Of a stretch of DNA of 64,000 bases, positions 17,793 to 26,709 are shown piece by piece. The position numbers and the translations under genes were made by a program. Source of the stretch: Bacillus ectoiniformans (GTDB lineage: Bacteria > Bacillota > Bacilli > Bacillales > Domibacillaceae); NCBI RefSeq assembly GCF_016908875.1, contig NZ_JAFBES010000003.1, positions 186,001 through 250,000 on the forward strand, read 5' to 3'. The notes beneath the pieces were generated by a model, which saw only the letters and a list, made by a program, of their open reading frames with translations, was not told the DNA's origin and searched no databases. The stretch's first letter is position 1. Each line of letters starts with the position of its first letter.

Positions 17793-17952
17793 TTTGTCTG
17801 GCTCAAGTCAGTAAAAAAAGTATTTTTATAGGATGTAATTAAGTATATGCAGCGACCCCTATTTTTCTTCCTAATTGTCAAGGTTCCGTTCATCTATTCG
17901 GGGGATTTTTCGCTATAATGGAGACATGATTGATTAGGAATGGGGGTACAGA

Positions 17953-19251
17953 ATGGAATATTCAAAGAAAAAGCTAGAAGAAGAAAAGGTATTTAAAGAC
18001 CCTGTTCATCGGTATGTCCATGTGAGAGATCAAGTCATATGGGATTTGATTGGGACAAAAGAGTTTCAGCGTCTGCGCCGGGTTCGGCAGCTGGGTACGA
18101 CTTTCTTAACTTTTCACGGAGCTGAACACAGCCGCTTTAACCATTCCCTTGGCGTCTACGAGATCGTCCGCAGAATTGTAGATGACGTGTTTGCCGGACG
18201 GCCAGAGTGGAATGTGGAAGACCGTTTGCTGTCTTTATGTGCGGCCCTTTTACATGATGTTGGGCACGGTCCGTTCTCTCATTCCTTTGAAAAAGTCTTT
18301 CATCTTGACCACGAAGAATTTACGAAAATGATTATTTTAGGCGAGACAGAAGTGAACCGAGTGCTCGCAAAAGTGGACGTGGCCTTCCCTGGAAAAGTAG
18401 CGGAAGTGATCGGGAAAACGTATGAAAATAAACTGGTTGTCAGCTTAATTTCGAGTCAGATTGATGCGGACCGGATGGACTATCTTCAGCGCGATGCCTA
18501 TTTCACAGGAGTCAGCTACGGCCACTTTGACATGGAACGGATTTTGAGGATTATGCGTCCGCGCGAAGATCAGGTTGTCTTTAAGCAAAGCGGAATGCAT
18601 GCGGTAGAAGACTATATCATGAGCCGCTACCAAATGTACTGGCAAGTCTACTTTCATCCGGTGACGAGAAGTGCAGAAGTGCTGCTTTCTAAGATTCTGC
18701 ACCGGGCTAAGGAACTTTATTTGAATGGCTATACATTTAAACAAGATCCGTTTCATTTCCATTCGATTTTTAAAGAGCAGTACACCTTGAAGGACTATTT
18801 AAAGCTGGATGAATCCGTCATGCTCTATTATTTTCAAGTGTGGGAAGAAGAGGAAGATCCTATTTTAAGTGATTTGTGCCGGCGTTTTGTAAACCGCAAT
18901 CTTTTTAAATATGTTGAATTTGATCCGGCGAAAGAGTACCGCAAACATAGTGAATTAGAATCTTTGTTTAAAAAAGCCGGAATTGATCCGGACTATTATC
19001 TTGTGTTTGACTCTTCTTCGGACTTGCCGTATGACTTCTACCGGCCGGGTGAAGAAGAAGAACGACTGCCTATTTATTTGCTGATGAAGAACGAGGAGCT
19101 CCGGGAACTGTCAAGGGAATCAGATATTGTCGATGCCATTTCAGGGAAAAGAAGAACGGATCATAAGTTATATTTTCCTGCGGATTTATTGGATGATGAA
19201 ACATCGAAGCGAAATATTAAACGACAGATAAAAAGCATATTGGAAATTTAA
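17953..19251 (+). CDS. ywfO: HD-domain phosphohydrolase YwfO
   Basis: This is an SAMHD1/dGTPase-like HD hydrolase of 432 aa. Metal-binding residues lie in HSRFNHSLGVYEI (about residue 58), LLHDVGHGPFSHSFE (about 100) and SSQIDADRMDYLQRDA (about 170). Family members hydrolyse (d)NTPs; the B. subtilis and Enterococcus relatives have been reported as dNTP triphosphohydrolases. It is coupled with ywgA, four bases downstream. The start is ATG 17953 after GGGGG. Confidence 0.92.
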   Translation: MEYSKKKLEEEKVFKDPVHRYVHVRDQVIWDLIGTKEFQRLRRVRQLGTTFLTFHGAEHSRFNHSLGVYEIVRRIVDDVFAGRPEWNVEDRLLSLCAALLHDVGHGPFSHSFEKVFHLDHEEFTKMIILGETEVNRVLAKVDVAFPGKVAEVIGKTYENKLVVSLISSQIDADRMDYLQRDAYFTGVSYGHFDMERILRIMRPREDQVVFKQSGMHAVEDYIMSRYQMYWQVYFHPVTRSAEVLLSKILHRAKELYLNGYTFKQDPFHFHSIFKEQYTLKDYLKLDESVMLYYFQVWEEEEDPILSDLCRRFVNRNLFKYVEFDPAKEYRKHSELESLFKKAGIDPDYYLVFDSSSDLPYDFYRPGEEEERLPIYLLMKNEELRELSRESDIVDAISGKRRTDHKLYFPADLLDDETSKRNIKRQIKSILEI

Positions 19252-19255
19252 GTTT

Positions 19256-19792
19256 TTGGGAATGAAGAAGCGGGAGTTGAATAATGTGTTAAAAGAGCAT
19301 GCAAAATTACTGGGAGCCTTTGCTGCCTGCGGAGAAATTACTGGACGGAAGAAACTGCAGAAAATGATTTATATCGCAAAAAAGATCTCTTTTCCCTTTC
19401 AGGAGAAGTTTCAGTTTCATTTTTACGGGCCTTATTCTGAGGAATTAACGCTAAGAGTGGAAGAGCTTTGCAATATGGGGTTTATTGAAGAAGTGAGGGA
19501 AAAGAAGGGCGGTTACTATCAATACCGTTATACAGTGACGCCAGAGGGAGCAGACTTCTTGAAGCATACGGAAGTAGCTATTCCTTCTTTAAAGGAAACC
19601 GTGACTGAAATGAATGGACAAAGTGCGAGATTTCTAGAACTCGTGTCTACGGTGCTCTACTTTGATCACTTGAGCCGGGAAGAAGTAGCGGATAAGATCT
19701 TTACGTTAAAAAGGAAGCAGCGCTACACAGAAGAAGAAATTGACCAAGCTTACGATTATATTGAACAATTGAACAAACAATTGACGCATTAA
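19256..19792 (+). CDS. ywgA: YwgA family protein
   Basis: This is a soluble protein of 178 aa with a winged-helix-like N-terminal region (LGAFAACGEITGRKKLQKMIYIAKK) and a helical C-terminus. It is the conserved partner of ywfO in Bacillus. Function unknown. The likely start is TTG 19256 or ATG 19262; no clear ribosome site lies between the ywfO stop (19251) and either, so translation is probably coupled to ywfO. Confidence 0.88.
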   Translation: MGMKKRELNNVLKEHAKLLGAFAACGEITGRKKLQKMIYIAKKISFPFQEKFQFHFYGPYSEELTLRVEELCNMGFIEEVREKKGGYYQYRYTVTPEGADFLKHTEVAIPSLKETVTEMNGQSARFLELVSTVLYFDHLSREEVADKIFTLKRKQRYTEEEIDQAYDYIEQLNKQLTH

Positions 19793-19797
19793 AAGAT

Positions 19798-19832
19798 AAA
19801 AGGAGTTTGCGGTCATCTGCAAACTCCTTTTT
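19798..19832. terminator. Terminator between ywgA and the tautomerase gene
   Basis: AAAAGGAGTTTGC pairs with GCAAACTCCTTTTT around an 8-nt loop. It lies between convergent genes and can serve both. Confidence 0.85.
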
Positions 19833-19843
19833 ACAAGCTGCGC

Positions 19844-20032
19844 CTATTCTTCGTCGCTTAATCTCTTTCCTGCTACGGCATAGTGATTTTTAGGCATTTC
19901 TTCAATGAAGACAGCAATTTTTTCAAGAGGTGCTCCCGTTGTTTCGCTCACTGCAGCGGTTACTTTTTCTGCTAAGGCTTTCTTTTGATCCTCTGTGCGG
20001 CCTTCAAGCATCTTTACAGTTACATATGGCAT
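19844..20032 (-). CDS. 4-oxalocrotonate tautomerase family protein (YwhB type)
   Basis: This is a tautomerase-superfamily subunit of 62 aa. Proline 2, exposed after Met removal, is the catalytic base (MPYVTVKMLEGRT). R12 and the ALAEKVTAAVSE helix fit the 4-OT family. The physiological substrate is unknown in bacilli. The ATG at 20032 has AAGGAGCGA upstream. The gene lies beside the site-2 protease gene as in B. subtilis. Confidence 0.93.
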   Translation of the reverse strand: MPYVTVKMLEGRTEDQKKALAEKVTAAVSETTGAPLEKIAVFIEEMPKNHYAVAGKRLSDEE

Positions 20033-20231
20033 TTGTATTCGCTCCTTTTCTAATATGTAAAATCATACTCAAGTAAGATTGTATTCTTTTCTGACCGGAC
20101 AGGCAACATTGAAAGGGAAAGGCAAATAGTAGAATATTCAGCTGGAAATCAGTTAAAATGAAGAAATGACTAGAACGTAAAGCAGGAATATCGCTGTGTA
20201 ACGGATAATTTATGTAAAAGGAGCTTATAAT

Positions 20232-20876
20232 TTGGAGAGTTTTTTAGCATTTTCATTAGAAGAGCTGCCATTTGTGGTGGTCTCGCTCATTGTGGCTTTT
20301 ACGGTGCATGAATTTGCTCATGCGTATGTGGCCTATAAATTTGGGGACGATACAGCGAAAGACCAAGGCAGGCTGACGTTAAATCCCATCCAGCATTTAG
20401 ACCCAATTGGAACGATTTTAATTTTAATTGCGGGGTTTGGGTGGGCGCGTCCTGTACCCGTCGATCGCCGTAACTTTCAAAATCCGCGTCTAGCTGGTGT
20501 TTTAGTGTCATTAGCAGGACCGATGAGCAATTTTATTATTGCACTGATTGCCTATGCGATTCTATTCTTTTCGCTGGGAGGAGGCATTCCTCCATTTTTC
20601 TTAGACATGCTGAATATGATGGTGTGGCTGAATGTCGTCTTGTTTGTGTTTAATTTGCTGCCATTCCCGCCGCTTGACGGGTATCGGATTATTGAGGACT
20701 TATCGCCGGCGTCTGTGCGGGTGAAACTGTCTCAATATGAACAGTACGGGACACTCATCTTTTTAATCGTAGTCATTACACCTTTATACCAATATACGAT
20801 TCAACCAATTTTCAGTACGATCATGCCTGCTGTCTTGCAGGGGTTTAATAGCATTTTTATGACATTGTTTGGCTGA
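20232..20876 (+). CDS. ywhC: Site-2 protease family (M50) membrane metalloprotease
   Basis: This is an intramembrane zinc metalloprotease of 214 aa with about five helices. The zinc motif HEFAHAY (HExxH) lies near residue 26 in the first membrane region. The third ligand region is LPFPPLDGYRI near residue 146. Substrate is unknown; this minimal form lacks PDZ or CBS domains. The start is TTG 20232 behind AAAGGAG. The downstream ywhD begins 28 bp later. Confidence 0.92.
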   Translation: MESFLAFSLEELPFVVVSLIVAFTVHEFAHAYVAYKFGDDTAKDQGRLTLNPIQHLDPIGTILILIAGFGWARPVPVDRRNFQNPRLAGVLVSLAGPMSNFIIALIAYAILFFSLGGGIPPFFLDMLNMMVWLNVVLFVFNLLPFPPLDGYRIIEDLSPASVRVKLSQYEQYGTLIFLIVVITPLYQYTIQPIFSTIMPAVLQGFNSIFMTLFG

Positions 20877-20904
20877 TGAAGCGAGAAAGGGGAGGTTTTT
20901 TTAC

Positions 20905-21408
20905 ATGGAAAAGAAGAAAAAGGTTGGCTTTAATATTATTAAAAACGATCCGACAGATGGACATAAAGGGTACGGAAAAGGGGCGCTTAGCCTTGAAAAT
21001 GTGTCGCCGGTATTTATTGATGTCAATGAGGGAGAAGCTTTCATTGATGTAGGCGCTATGCATGCCCGCAGTGCGGTGGAGAAGGGAATTAAGTTTCTTC
21101 CGAATAAAGAGGATGTTCCTGATGCGAAACCTTTCTGGCTTGTGTGGGTGACGATTGACCATCGCGGTGAGGGTCCTTTTTACGCAGGCGTGACGGCTTG
21201 CGAAATGACTGTTAACCGTGAGATTCGCCGGGGATATAAATCTCTTCCGGAGCACGTCAACCGCATGGATAAATCGCTGAAAAGCCAGATTATTGTTGAG
21301 CATATGGATGACCGTTCGAAGGAAGTGCTGAAGGATTTCCTGCAATCTCATAACGCAGAGATGTGGGAGCATTCTAGCGAAGAATTAAAAAATGGTTTGA
21401 GTGTTTAA
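20905..21408 (+). CDS. ywhD: YwhD family protein
   Basis: This is a 167-aa soluble protein of unknown function conserved in Bacillus next to the site-2 protease and pbpG. Visible stretches are KVGFNIIKNDPTDGHKG and the C-terminal IVEHMDDRSKEVLKDFL. I choose ATG 20905 because AGGGGAGG lies just upstream; the frame is open back to 20869, overlapping ywhC. Confidence 0.88.
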   Translation: MEKKKKVGFNIIKNDPTDGHKGYGKGALSLENVSPVFIDVNEGEAFIDVGAMHARSAVEKGIKFLPNKEDVPDAKPFWLVWVTIDHRGEGPFYAGVTACEMTVNREIRRGYKSLPEHVNRMDKSLKSQIIVEHMDDRSKEVLKDFLQSHNAEMWEHSSEELKNGLSV

Positions 21409-21538
21409 TTTGTTCCAATATATTACTTTTTAGTGAACAATGTTTGAACGTTTTTTGAAATCATTGTTCACATCTTGCCGAATAATAGGAAAAAAAGTAC
21501 ACTTAAGGCAATGCATAAAATGCATAAGCTAGGACATT

Positions 21539-21571
21539 AAAAAACCCCGGGACGCACACCCGGGGTTTTTT
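21539..21571. terminator. Strong bidirectional terminator after ywhD
   Basis: AAAAAACCCCGGG (21539-21551) and CCCGGGGTTTTTT (21559-21571) form a perfect 13-bp stem with a 7-nt loop and T-runs on both strands. Confidence 0.9.
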
Positions 21572-21630
21572 AGTTTGTCTAAAAATGCAAGTGAGCAGCG
21601 TGTGGACGTTACGCGCTCCATGATTTAGGC

Positions 21631-21760
21631 GGTTGCCGATAAATTCACCGAAGTTGCTGATATATGGCCAAAGTTGCTGATAAAGTCGTTGAAGTTGCTG
21701 ATATATGGTCAAAGTTGCCGATAAACCGACCAAAGTTGCTGATATCCGTGTAAAGGTACT
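21631..21760. repeat. Phased 20/21-nt tandem array with AGTTGCTGATA core
   Basis: Six full units begin at 21631, 21652, 21672, 21693, 21713 and 21734, and a degenerate seventh begins at 21754. Units are alternately 21 and 20 nt long. Each starts with (A/G)GTTGC(T/C)GAT and then a variable 10-11 nt. Minus-strand reading gives TATCAGCAACTT repeats. The array is in the 699-bp gap between the convergent ywhD and pbpG genes, past the ywhD terminator. A minus-strand open frame across it is a by-product of the repeats. Confidence 0.85.
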
Positions 21761-21941
21761 GAAAATCAATTCTTCCCCCTTAAAAATGAGCCGATGATGG
21801 ATCACTTTAGAATAAATAGGCAAAAACAACCTGATTTTCTCCGAATTTTCTTTGTGTTTTATCGGGGGATCAACGCCTATAGGCTGTCTAACGGCGGCTT
21901 TTAAGATTCTATCGGCGATTCACCATCTGACTCAAAATATA

Positions 21942-22108
21942 GCCTATTTGCCTGTCGCTCCTGGGCGAGTACGTTTTGCTTTTCTTTATTGTCTAGCAAA
22001 AGCCGTTAGGTGCTTGGGACAAAAGATCTTCTACCCTAAAGGCACAAAACGCCTTGAGGGTAGAAGCCTATTTGCCCTTCACACCTGAGCAAACGGCTTT
22101 TGCTTTTC
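21942..22108 (-). repeat. Stem-loop repeat element downstream of pbpG (one full unit plus a truncated unit)
   Basis: Read on the minus strand, the full unit is 22108 to 21985. It begins with the G of the pbpG TAG stop. An outer 12-bp perfect inverted repeat (21996-22007 with 22092-22103) plus AGGTG/CACCT encloses an inner 16-position stem (22028-22043 with 22051-22066, one mismatch). A second unit starts at 21984 and its resemblance stops near 21942. Its first 119 nt differ at only five positions from the unit at 47067 after fba. Between 21761 and 21941 I see nothing else definable. Confidence 0.85.
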
Positions 22109-24165
22109 TACCTAAACATCGGAAACCATCGCTCTAGCCAGCCTGGTTCTTCTGCTTTCTTTTCTTTTGGTTTTTTCTTTTTGGTGTGTTCTACGCAGTA
22201 TTCTTCGGGTTCGGTTCCTTTAATGAAATACATTGTTCGGGAAGAGGGGCATCCGTCTCCGGCAATTTGGCCGCTTTCCGGGTTCACATTGACCGCTATG
22301 ACTCCATCTGGCGTATCAAAATCCTTCGCTTTTTTGCCTTTGTGTGCCCGCTCCATAAATTCAATCCAGATTTTTTTTGCATAAGGCTTATCTTGGGTCT
22401 TCGTAAAGTTTGCCCCGTTGTCATAACCTGTCCATACTCCAGCCGTCAGCTCCGGGGTGAATCCGATCATCCAATAGTCGTACTTCGTCGATCCGGATTT
22501 TCCGGCATAGGGTCTGGTCATCTTAGGCGCAAGTGATTGACCTGTCACTTTGGCATAGCCGCTTAGCTGTTTATCAAACATGCCCGTCATCATATGGGTA
22601 AGGATCGCCGTTTGCTGAGGATCAAATCGCTGTTCCTGTTCAGATTCATGCTCGTAGATCACTTCCCCAAAAGCATTCTCCACCCGCTTGATAAAAATCG
22701 GCTCTTGGTATTTCCCCCCGTTCGCAATCGTGGCGTAGGCATTGACCATATCAAGAACCCTTACTCCAGATGTTCCAAGAGCGAGAGAAGGTACTTTTTG
22801 TAAAGTAGTAGATATCCCGAACCGCTTAGCCGTTTCGACAAGTGTTTTCGGTTTTAAAAATAAGTGTGTTTTCACCGCGTAGACGTTATCCGAAACCGCC
22901 AGTGCCTGTTCCATCGTCACTTCTTTCTCCGCATAGCGATGATTAAAATTATGTGGCGTGTAGATGCTTCGGCCATTGTCATAACGGAATGTGGACGCTT
23001 CACTTCGAAGTGTGGTCGCAGGTGTGAAGCCATTTTCTAACGCTGCATAGTACAAGAAGGGCTTAAAAGTGGACCCGGGCTGCCTAATTGCCTGTACGGC
23101 CCGGTTATAAGAACTCTCATTGTAATCACGGCCGCCCACCATAGCTGTGACATAATGATTCTTAGGTGAAATCGCGACAAACCCAGGCTGAATGTCAGAG
23201 TGTTCATCGATCGTGTCTTTCATAACCTCTTCTGCAATCTGCTGATGTTTAACATTTAATGTGGTGTATACACGAAGGCCTCCAAGGTCAATTGTTCGTT
23301 TATCAATTCCTAATTTATTTGCTAAAATGTTTTGAACCGTATCGCGAAAGTAGGGAGCTATTTCAAATTTGGAATGAAGATGTTTTCCAGTGATGGCAAG
23401 TGCCTCAGATGATGCCAGCTGCATTTGCTGGTCGTTAATAGCTTTAGTTTTTACCATTTCCCGGAGAATCAGCTTTTGCCGCTCTTTTGCTTTCTCTAAA
23501 GAGACAACAGGTGAATAGATGCCAGGACCTTTTGGAATACCAGCTAATAGACTTGCTTCTGCTAAACTTAACTGACTCGCCGATTTCGCAAAATAAAATT
23601 GGCTCGCCGCTTCAATTCCGTAAGCACCGTGACCATAATAAATCGTATTTAAATAGCCTTCTAAAATTTGCTCCTTTGAATAATTCATTTCCAAACGCAT
23701 CGTATAAGCCGCTTCAGACAGCTTGCGTTTCCACGTTTTATCATGGGATAAGAATAAATTACGGGCATACTGCTGGGTAATCGTGCTCGCTCCCTGCACT
23801 TTTGCCATCGCTTTAATGTCAGCAATCGCTGCTCCAGCCATACGCTTATAGTCAAAGCCGCTGTGGTCAAAGAATTTTCGATCTTCCACCGCCAGAGTCG
23901 CTTCAATAAGAGCAGGAGAGATCTCATCCAGCTGCACCCAGTACCTTTTTTCCCCGGCGTGGCTTTCACCAATGACCGAACCATCTCCTGCTAAATAGAG
24001 AGTAGATTGCGGGACAGCAATTTCAGGCTCTCCTAAATATTTTATATAAAGATAGCCTGCACCAACTAACAGAATAAGAGACATACACAGAAAGAAACTG
24101 ATAAACAGAAAGGCGCGGATCCATTTAATTGTTTTATGAGATGCTGACAGGGTAATGACTGTCAT
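22108..24165 (-). CDS. pbpG: Bifunctional class A penicillin-binding protein PbpG (1A family)
   Basis: This is a membrane-anchored peptidoglycan glycosyltransferase/transpeptidase of 685 aa. A cytoplasmic tail and one membrane helix (about residues 17-40) precede the GT51 domain, with EATLAVEDRKFFDHSG and TITQQYARN. The transpeptidase domain shows SxxK as GSTFKPF (about 365), SxN as SDN (about 425) and KSG as GKSGST (about 560). In B. subtilis the orthologue (YwhE) is forespore-expressed and acts in spore wall synthesis. It is monocistronic, divergent from speE, and its stop overlaps a stem-loop repeat. Confidence 0.94.
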   Translation of the reverse strand: MTVITLSASHKTIKWIRAFLFISFFLCMSLILLVGAGYLYIKYLGEPEIAVPQSTLYLAGDGSVIGESHAGEKRYWVQLDEISPALIEATLAVEDRKFFDHSGFDYKRMAGAAIADIKAMAKVQGASTITQQYARNLFLSHDKTWKRKLSEAAYTMRLEMNYSKEQILEGYLNTIYYGHGAYGIEAASQFYFAKSASQLSLAEASLLAGIPKGPGIYSPVVSLEKAKERQKLILREMVKTKAINDQQMQLASSEALAITGKHLHSKFEIAPYFRDTVQNILANKLGIDKRTIDLGGLRVYTTLNVKHQQIAEEVMKDTIDEHSDIQPGFVAISPKNHYVTAMVGGRDYNESSYNRAVQAIRQPGSTFKPFLYYAALENGFTPATTLRSEASTFRYDNGRSIYTPHNFNHRYAEKEVTMEQALAVSDNVYAVKTHLFLKPKTLVETAKRFGISTTLQKVPSLALGTSGVRVLDMVNAYATIANGGKYQEPIFIKRVENAFGEVIYEHESEQEQRFDPQQTAILTHMMTGMFDKQLSGYAKVTGQSLAPKMTRPYAGKSGSTKYDYWMIGFTPELTAGVWTGYDNGANFTKTQDKPYAKKIWIEFMERAHKGKKAKDFDTPDGVIAVNVNPESGQIAGDGCPSSRTMYFIKGTEPEEYCVEHTKKKKPKEKKAEEPGWLERWFPMFR

Positions 24166-24265
24166 ATAAGCTAACCTGCCTTATGAATAAGATTACTATT
24201 AGTATGGAAAAAACTCTTGGTCACTAAACGTCAAATGGAAATATTCTATGAAATAAAAAATTCAC

Positions 24266-24293
24266 TTGAAATTTTGCCGTATTCTACTATACT
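24266..24293 (+). promoter_or_regulatory. Sigma-A type promoter of speE-speB
   Basis: TTGAAA (24266-24271) and TATACT (24288-24293) lie 16 bp apart, about 70 bp before the speE start. Confidence 0.6.
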
Positions 24294-24362
24294 TTTTTCA
24301 GTACACATCGAGCATAATGTTATTTGGATAAATGTACTCTCAAATGAGAAAGGAAGATGAAT

Positions 24363-25193
24363 ATGAGTGGTTTATGGTATACAGAAAAGCAAACGGATGC
24401 TTTTGGCATTACAATGAAAATTAAAAAGACGCTGCATACAGAGCAAACAGACTTTCAATATTTAGAAATGGCTGAAACAGAAGAATGGGGCAACATGTTG
24501 TTCTTAGATGGAATGGTCATGACGTCTCAAAAAGATGAATTCGTTTATCATGAAATGGTGGCGCACGTTCCATTATTTACTCACCCGAACCCTGAGAACG
24601 TATTAGTTGTCGGCGGTGGAGACGGCGGCGTTATTCGTGAAGTGCTGAAACACCCAAGCGTGAAAAAAGCGACACTTGTCGATATCGATGGCAAAGTCAT
24701 TGAATTCTCAAAGAAATTCTTGCCTGAAATTGCAGGAGAATTAGAAAACGAGCGCGTTGATGTGCAAGTCGATGACGGTTTTATGCATATTGCTAAAAGT
24801 GAAAATGAATACGATGTTATCATGGTTGATTCCACAGAACCAGTTGGGCCGGCTGCGAACTTATTTACAAAAGGCTTCTATGCTGGAATTTCTAAAGCAT
24901 TAAAAGAAGACGGTATTTTTGTCGCGCAAACGGACAACCCTTGGTTTAAAGCAGACTTAATTCGCGAAGTTCAGCGTGACGTGAAAGAAATCTTCCCGAT
25001 TACTCGTCTGTACACAGCGAATATTCCAACTTACCCAAGTGGAATGTGGACATTCACAATCGGTTCTAAAAAGCACGATCCGCTAGAGATCAGCGAAGAC
25101 CGCTTCCATGAAATCAATACGAAATATTATACAAAAGAACTTCATAAAGCAGCATTCGTACTTCCGAAGTTCGTTAAAGATTTAACAGAATAA
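24363..25193 (+). CDS. speE: Spermidine synthase (polyamine aminopropyltransferase)
   Basis: SpeE transfers the aminopropyl group from decarboxylated SAM to putrescine. The product has 276 aa, equal to the B. subtilis enzyme. The nucleotide-binding loop is [16 protein letters not shown] near residue 80, the acidic residue lies in VDIDGKVIE, and the catalytic region is [10 protein letters not shown] near residue 155. AAAGGAAG is directly followed by an ATG at 24357, so the ATG at 24363 with proper spacing is the better start. It forms an operon with speB. Confidence 0.96.
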   Translation: MSGLWYTEKQTDAFGITMKIKKTLHTEQTDFQYLEMAETEEWGNMLFLDGMVMTSQKDEFVYHEMVAHVPLFTHPNPENVLVVGGGDGGVIREVLKHPSVKKATLVDIDGKVIEFSKKFLPEIAGELENERVDVQVDDGFMHIAKSENEYDVIMVDSTEPVGPAANLFTKGFYAGISKALKEDGIFVAQTDNPWFKADLIREVQRDVKEIFPITRLYTANIPTYPSGMWTFTIGSKKHDPLEISEDRFHEINTKYYTKELHKAAFVLPKFVKDLTE

Positions 25194-25215
25194 TTGAAGA
25201 AAGCGGGGAACGATC

Positions 25216-26088
25216 ATGCGTTTCGATGAAGCCTATTCTGGCAAAGTATTTATTGGCAGCCATCCCACCTACGAAGACAGCAAAGCCGTATTATACGGGA
25301 TGCCGATGGACTGGACGGTAAGCTACCGCCCGGGGTCTCGCTTCGGCCCGGCGCGTATTCGTGAAGTATCTATCGGACTAGAAGAATACAGCGCCTATTT
25401 AGACCGTGAGCTTGAAGAGATTAATTATTATGATGCAGGGGATATCCCGCTTCCATTCGGAAATGCGCAAAGAAGCCTGGATATGATTGAAGAATACATT
25501 GACGGCTTGCTGGAGGATGGGAAATTCCCACTTGGTATGGGTGGAGAGCATTTAGTTTCTTGGCCGGTGATGAAAGCCGTGGCTAAGAAATATCCGGATT
25601 TAGCGATTATCCATATGGACGCCCACACGGATTTGCGTACTGAGTATGAAGGAGAGCCATTGTCACATTCTACGCCAATTCGCAAAATTGCCGATCATAT
25701 CGGACCATCTAATGTTTATTCATTCGGGATTCGTTCAGGCATGAAGGAAGAATTCGAATGGGCAAAAGAGAACGGCATGCATATTTCTAAATTTGATGTG
25801 CTAGAGCCATTGAAAGAAATCCTGCCGACTTTAGCCGGACGTCCGGTGTATGTCACAATTGATATTGATGTGCTAGATCCTGCGCACGCTCCTGGTACAG
25901 GAACGGTCGATTGCGGAGGTATTACATCAAGAGAATTACTAGCTTCCATTCATGAGATCGCCCGTTCAGAAGTGAACGTTGTAGGCGGAGACCTAGTAGA
26001 GGTGGCTCCAGTTTATGATGCGTCTGAGCAAACAGCTAATACAGCGAGCAAGCTGATTCGCGAAATGCTGTTAGGCTGGGTGAAATAA
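25216..26088 (+). CDS. speB: Agmatinase
   Basis: SpeB hydrolyses agmatine to putrescine and urea with a binuclear manganese centre. The product has 290 aa. Metal ligands are in GGEHL (about 112), HMDAHTDL (about 135) and DIDVLDPAHAPGTG (about 215). Together with the preceding spermidine synthase it supplies putrescine for spermidine. It follows speE by 22 bp with AAGCGGGGA upstream of ATG 25216. Confidence 0.96.
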   Translation: MRFDEAYSGKVFIGSHPTYEDSKAVLYGMPMDWTVSYRPGSRFGPARIREVSIGLEEYSAYLDRELEEINYYDAGDIPLPFGNAQRSLDMIEEYIDGLLEDGKFPLGMGGEHLVSWPVMKAVAKKYPDLAIIHMDAHTDLRTEYEGEPLSHSTPIRKIADHIGPSNVYSFGIRSGMKEEFEWAKENGMHISKFDVLEPLKEILPTLAGRPVYVTIDIDVLDPAHAPGTGTVDCGGITSRELLASIHEIARSEVNVVGGDLVEVAPVYDASEQTANTASKLIREMLLGWVK

Positions 26089-26132
26089 GAGACGGTTTCT
26101 GCGGAACTGGCTCATATTCTAAATATCGAGAA

Positions 26133-26170
26133 CAAAAAACCGGAAATGTCAGCACATTTCCGGTTTTTCT
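26133..26170. terminator. Bidirectional terminator between speB and the next gene
   Basis: AAAAACCGGAAATGT and ACATTTCCGGTTTTT form a perfect stem with a 4-nt loop and T-runs on both strands. Confidence 0.88.
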
Positions 26171-26197
26171 TATATCAACAAGTGCTCTCAATTTTGA

Positions 26198-26539
26198 TTA
26201 AAAATCCTTTAGGTCATTTAACTTGTATTTCCCGAGAATGCCCATTTCGTCAATGTGGCGGCGCGCTTCTGCATCACCGAATTTATAGATTAAAGCATAC
26301 ACCGTAATTAATTCACGGTCGTAGTGATCATCCGCTTTGTCATTAGAATAGTCAAGAAAGGGAACATGGGCACGGACAAAGGTTTCCAATTCGGCATTGT
26401 ATTCTTTATTAAATGCAGATCTAATATGTGCTGCTTCCTGTTCAGTAGCCATAATGCGAAAATGTCCTTCACCTTCTGTATTAGGTAACACTTCTTTGCT
26501 GCCCGGATCTACATAGTATTCGCGTCTTTGTTCATCCAT
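26198..26539 (-). CDS. Conserved hypothetical protein, 113 aa
   Basis: I do not recognise a characterised family. The protein is hydrophilic and acidic with charged helices (ATEQEAAHIRSAFNKEYNAE) and a C-terminal DEMGILGKYKLNDLKDF. There is no signal peptide or membrane segment. AGGAGATGAAAG precedes the ATG at 26539, which makes it a credible gene. It is divergent from ywiB and convergent with speB. Confidence 0.75.
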   Translation of the reverse strand: MDEQRREYYVDPGSKEVLPNTEGEGHFRIMATEQEAAHIRSAFNKEYNAELETFVRAHVPFLDYSNDKADDHYDRELITVYALIYKFGDAEARRHIDEMGILGKYKLNDLKDF

Positions 26540-26637
26540 ACTTTCATCTCCTCTTTTACTAGGCTTTTTAAGTTATTACCACTATTGACGATTCTTTAAC
26601 CACGGGATGCGATAAAATTTTATTTTCCGCTTGTTCA

Positions 26638-26666
26638 TTGCATTTTTAAATGAACCTTTTTATAAT
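26638..26666 (+). promoter_or_regulatory. Sigma-A type promoter of ywiB-argS
   Basis: TTGCAT (26638-26643) and a perfect TATAAT (26661-26666) have 17-bp spacing. Confidence 0.65.
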
Positions 26667-26709
26667 TAGTTAGTTATAGAGATGAAAAATATTAAAGGAC
26701 GTGAAAAGC

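Noticed and set aside
20098-20135. Extra copy of the stem-loop repeat (GACAGGCAA...GGCAAATAG)
   Set aside because: Only short word matches are present, without the stems or the element ends.
20857-21372. 171-codon minus-strand frame over ywhC-ywhD
   Set aside because: It overlaps two conserved genes, with no family resemblance and no ribosome site.
21631-21760. CRISPR array
   Set aside because: The period is only 20/21 nt with degenerate 9-11 nt cores and no cas genes nearby; true arrays have 24-40 nt repeats and similar-length unique spacers.
21503-21829. 108-codon minus-strand open frame over the 20/21-nt array
   Set aside because: The peptide is just the repeat read through (YQQL and ISNF segments), has no ribosome site and runs through the strong ywhD terminator.
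22100-22536. Plus-strand frames of 94 and 116 codons inside pbpG
   Set aside because: They are antisense to the conserved 3' end of pbpG, without ribosome sites.
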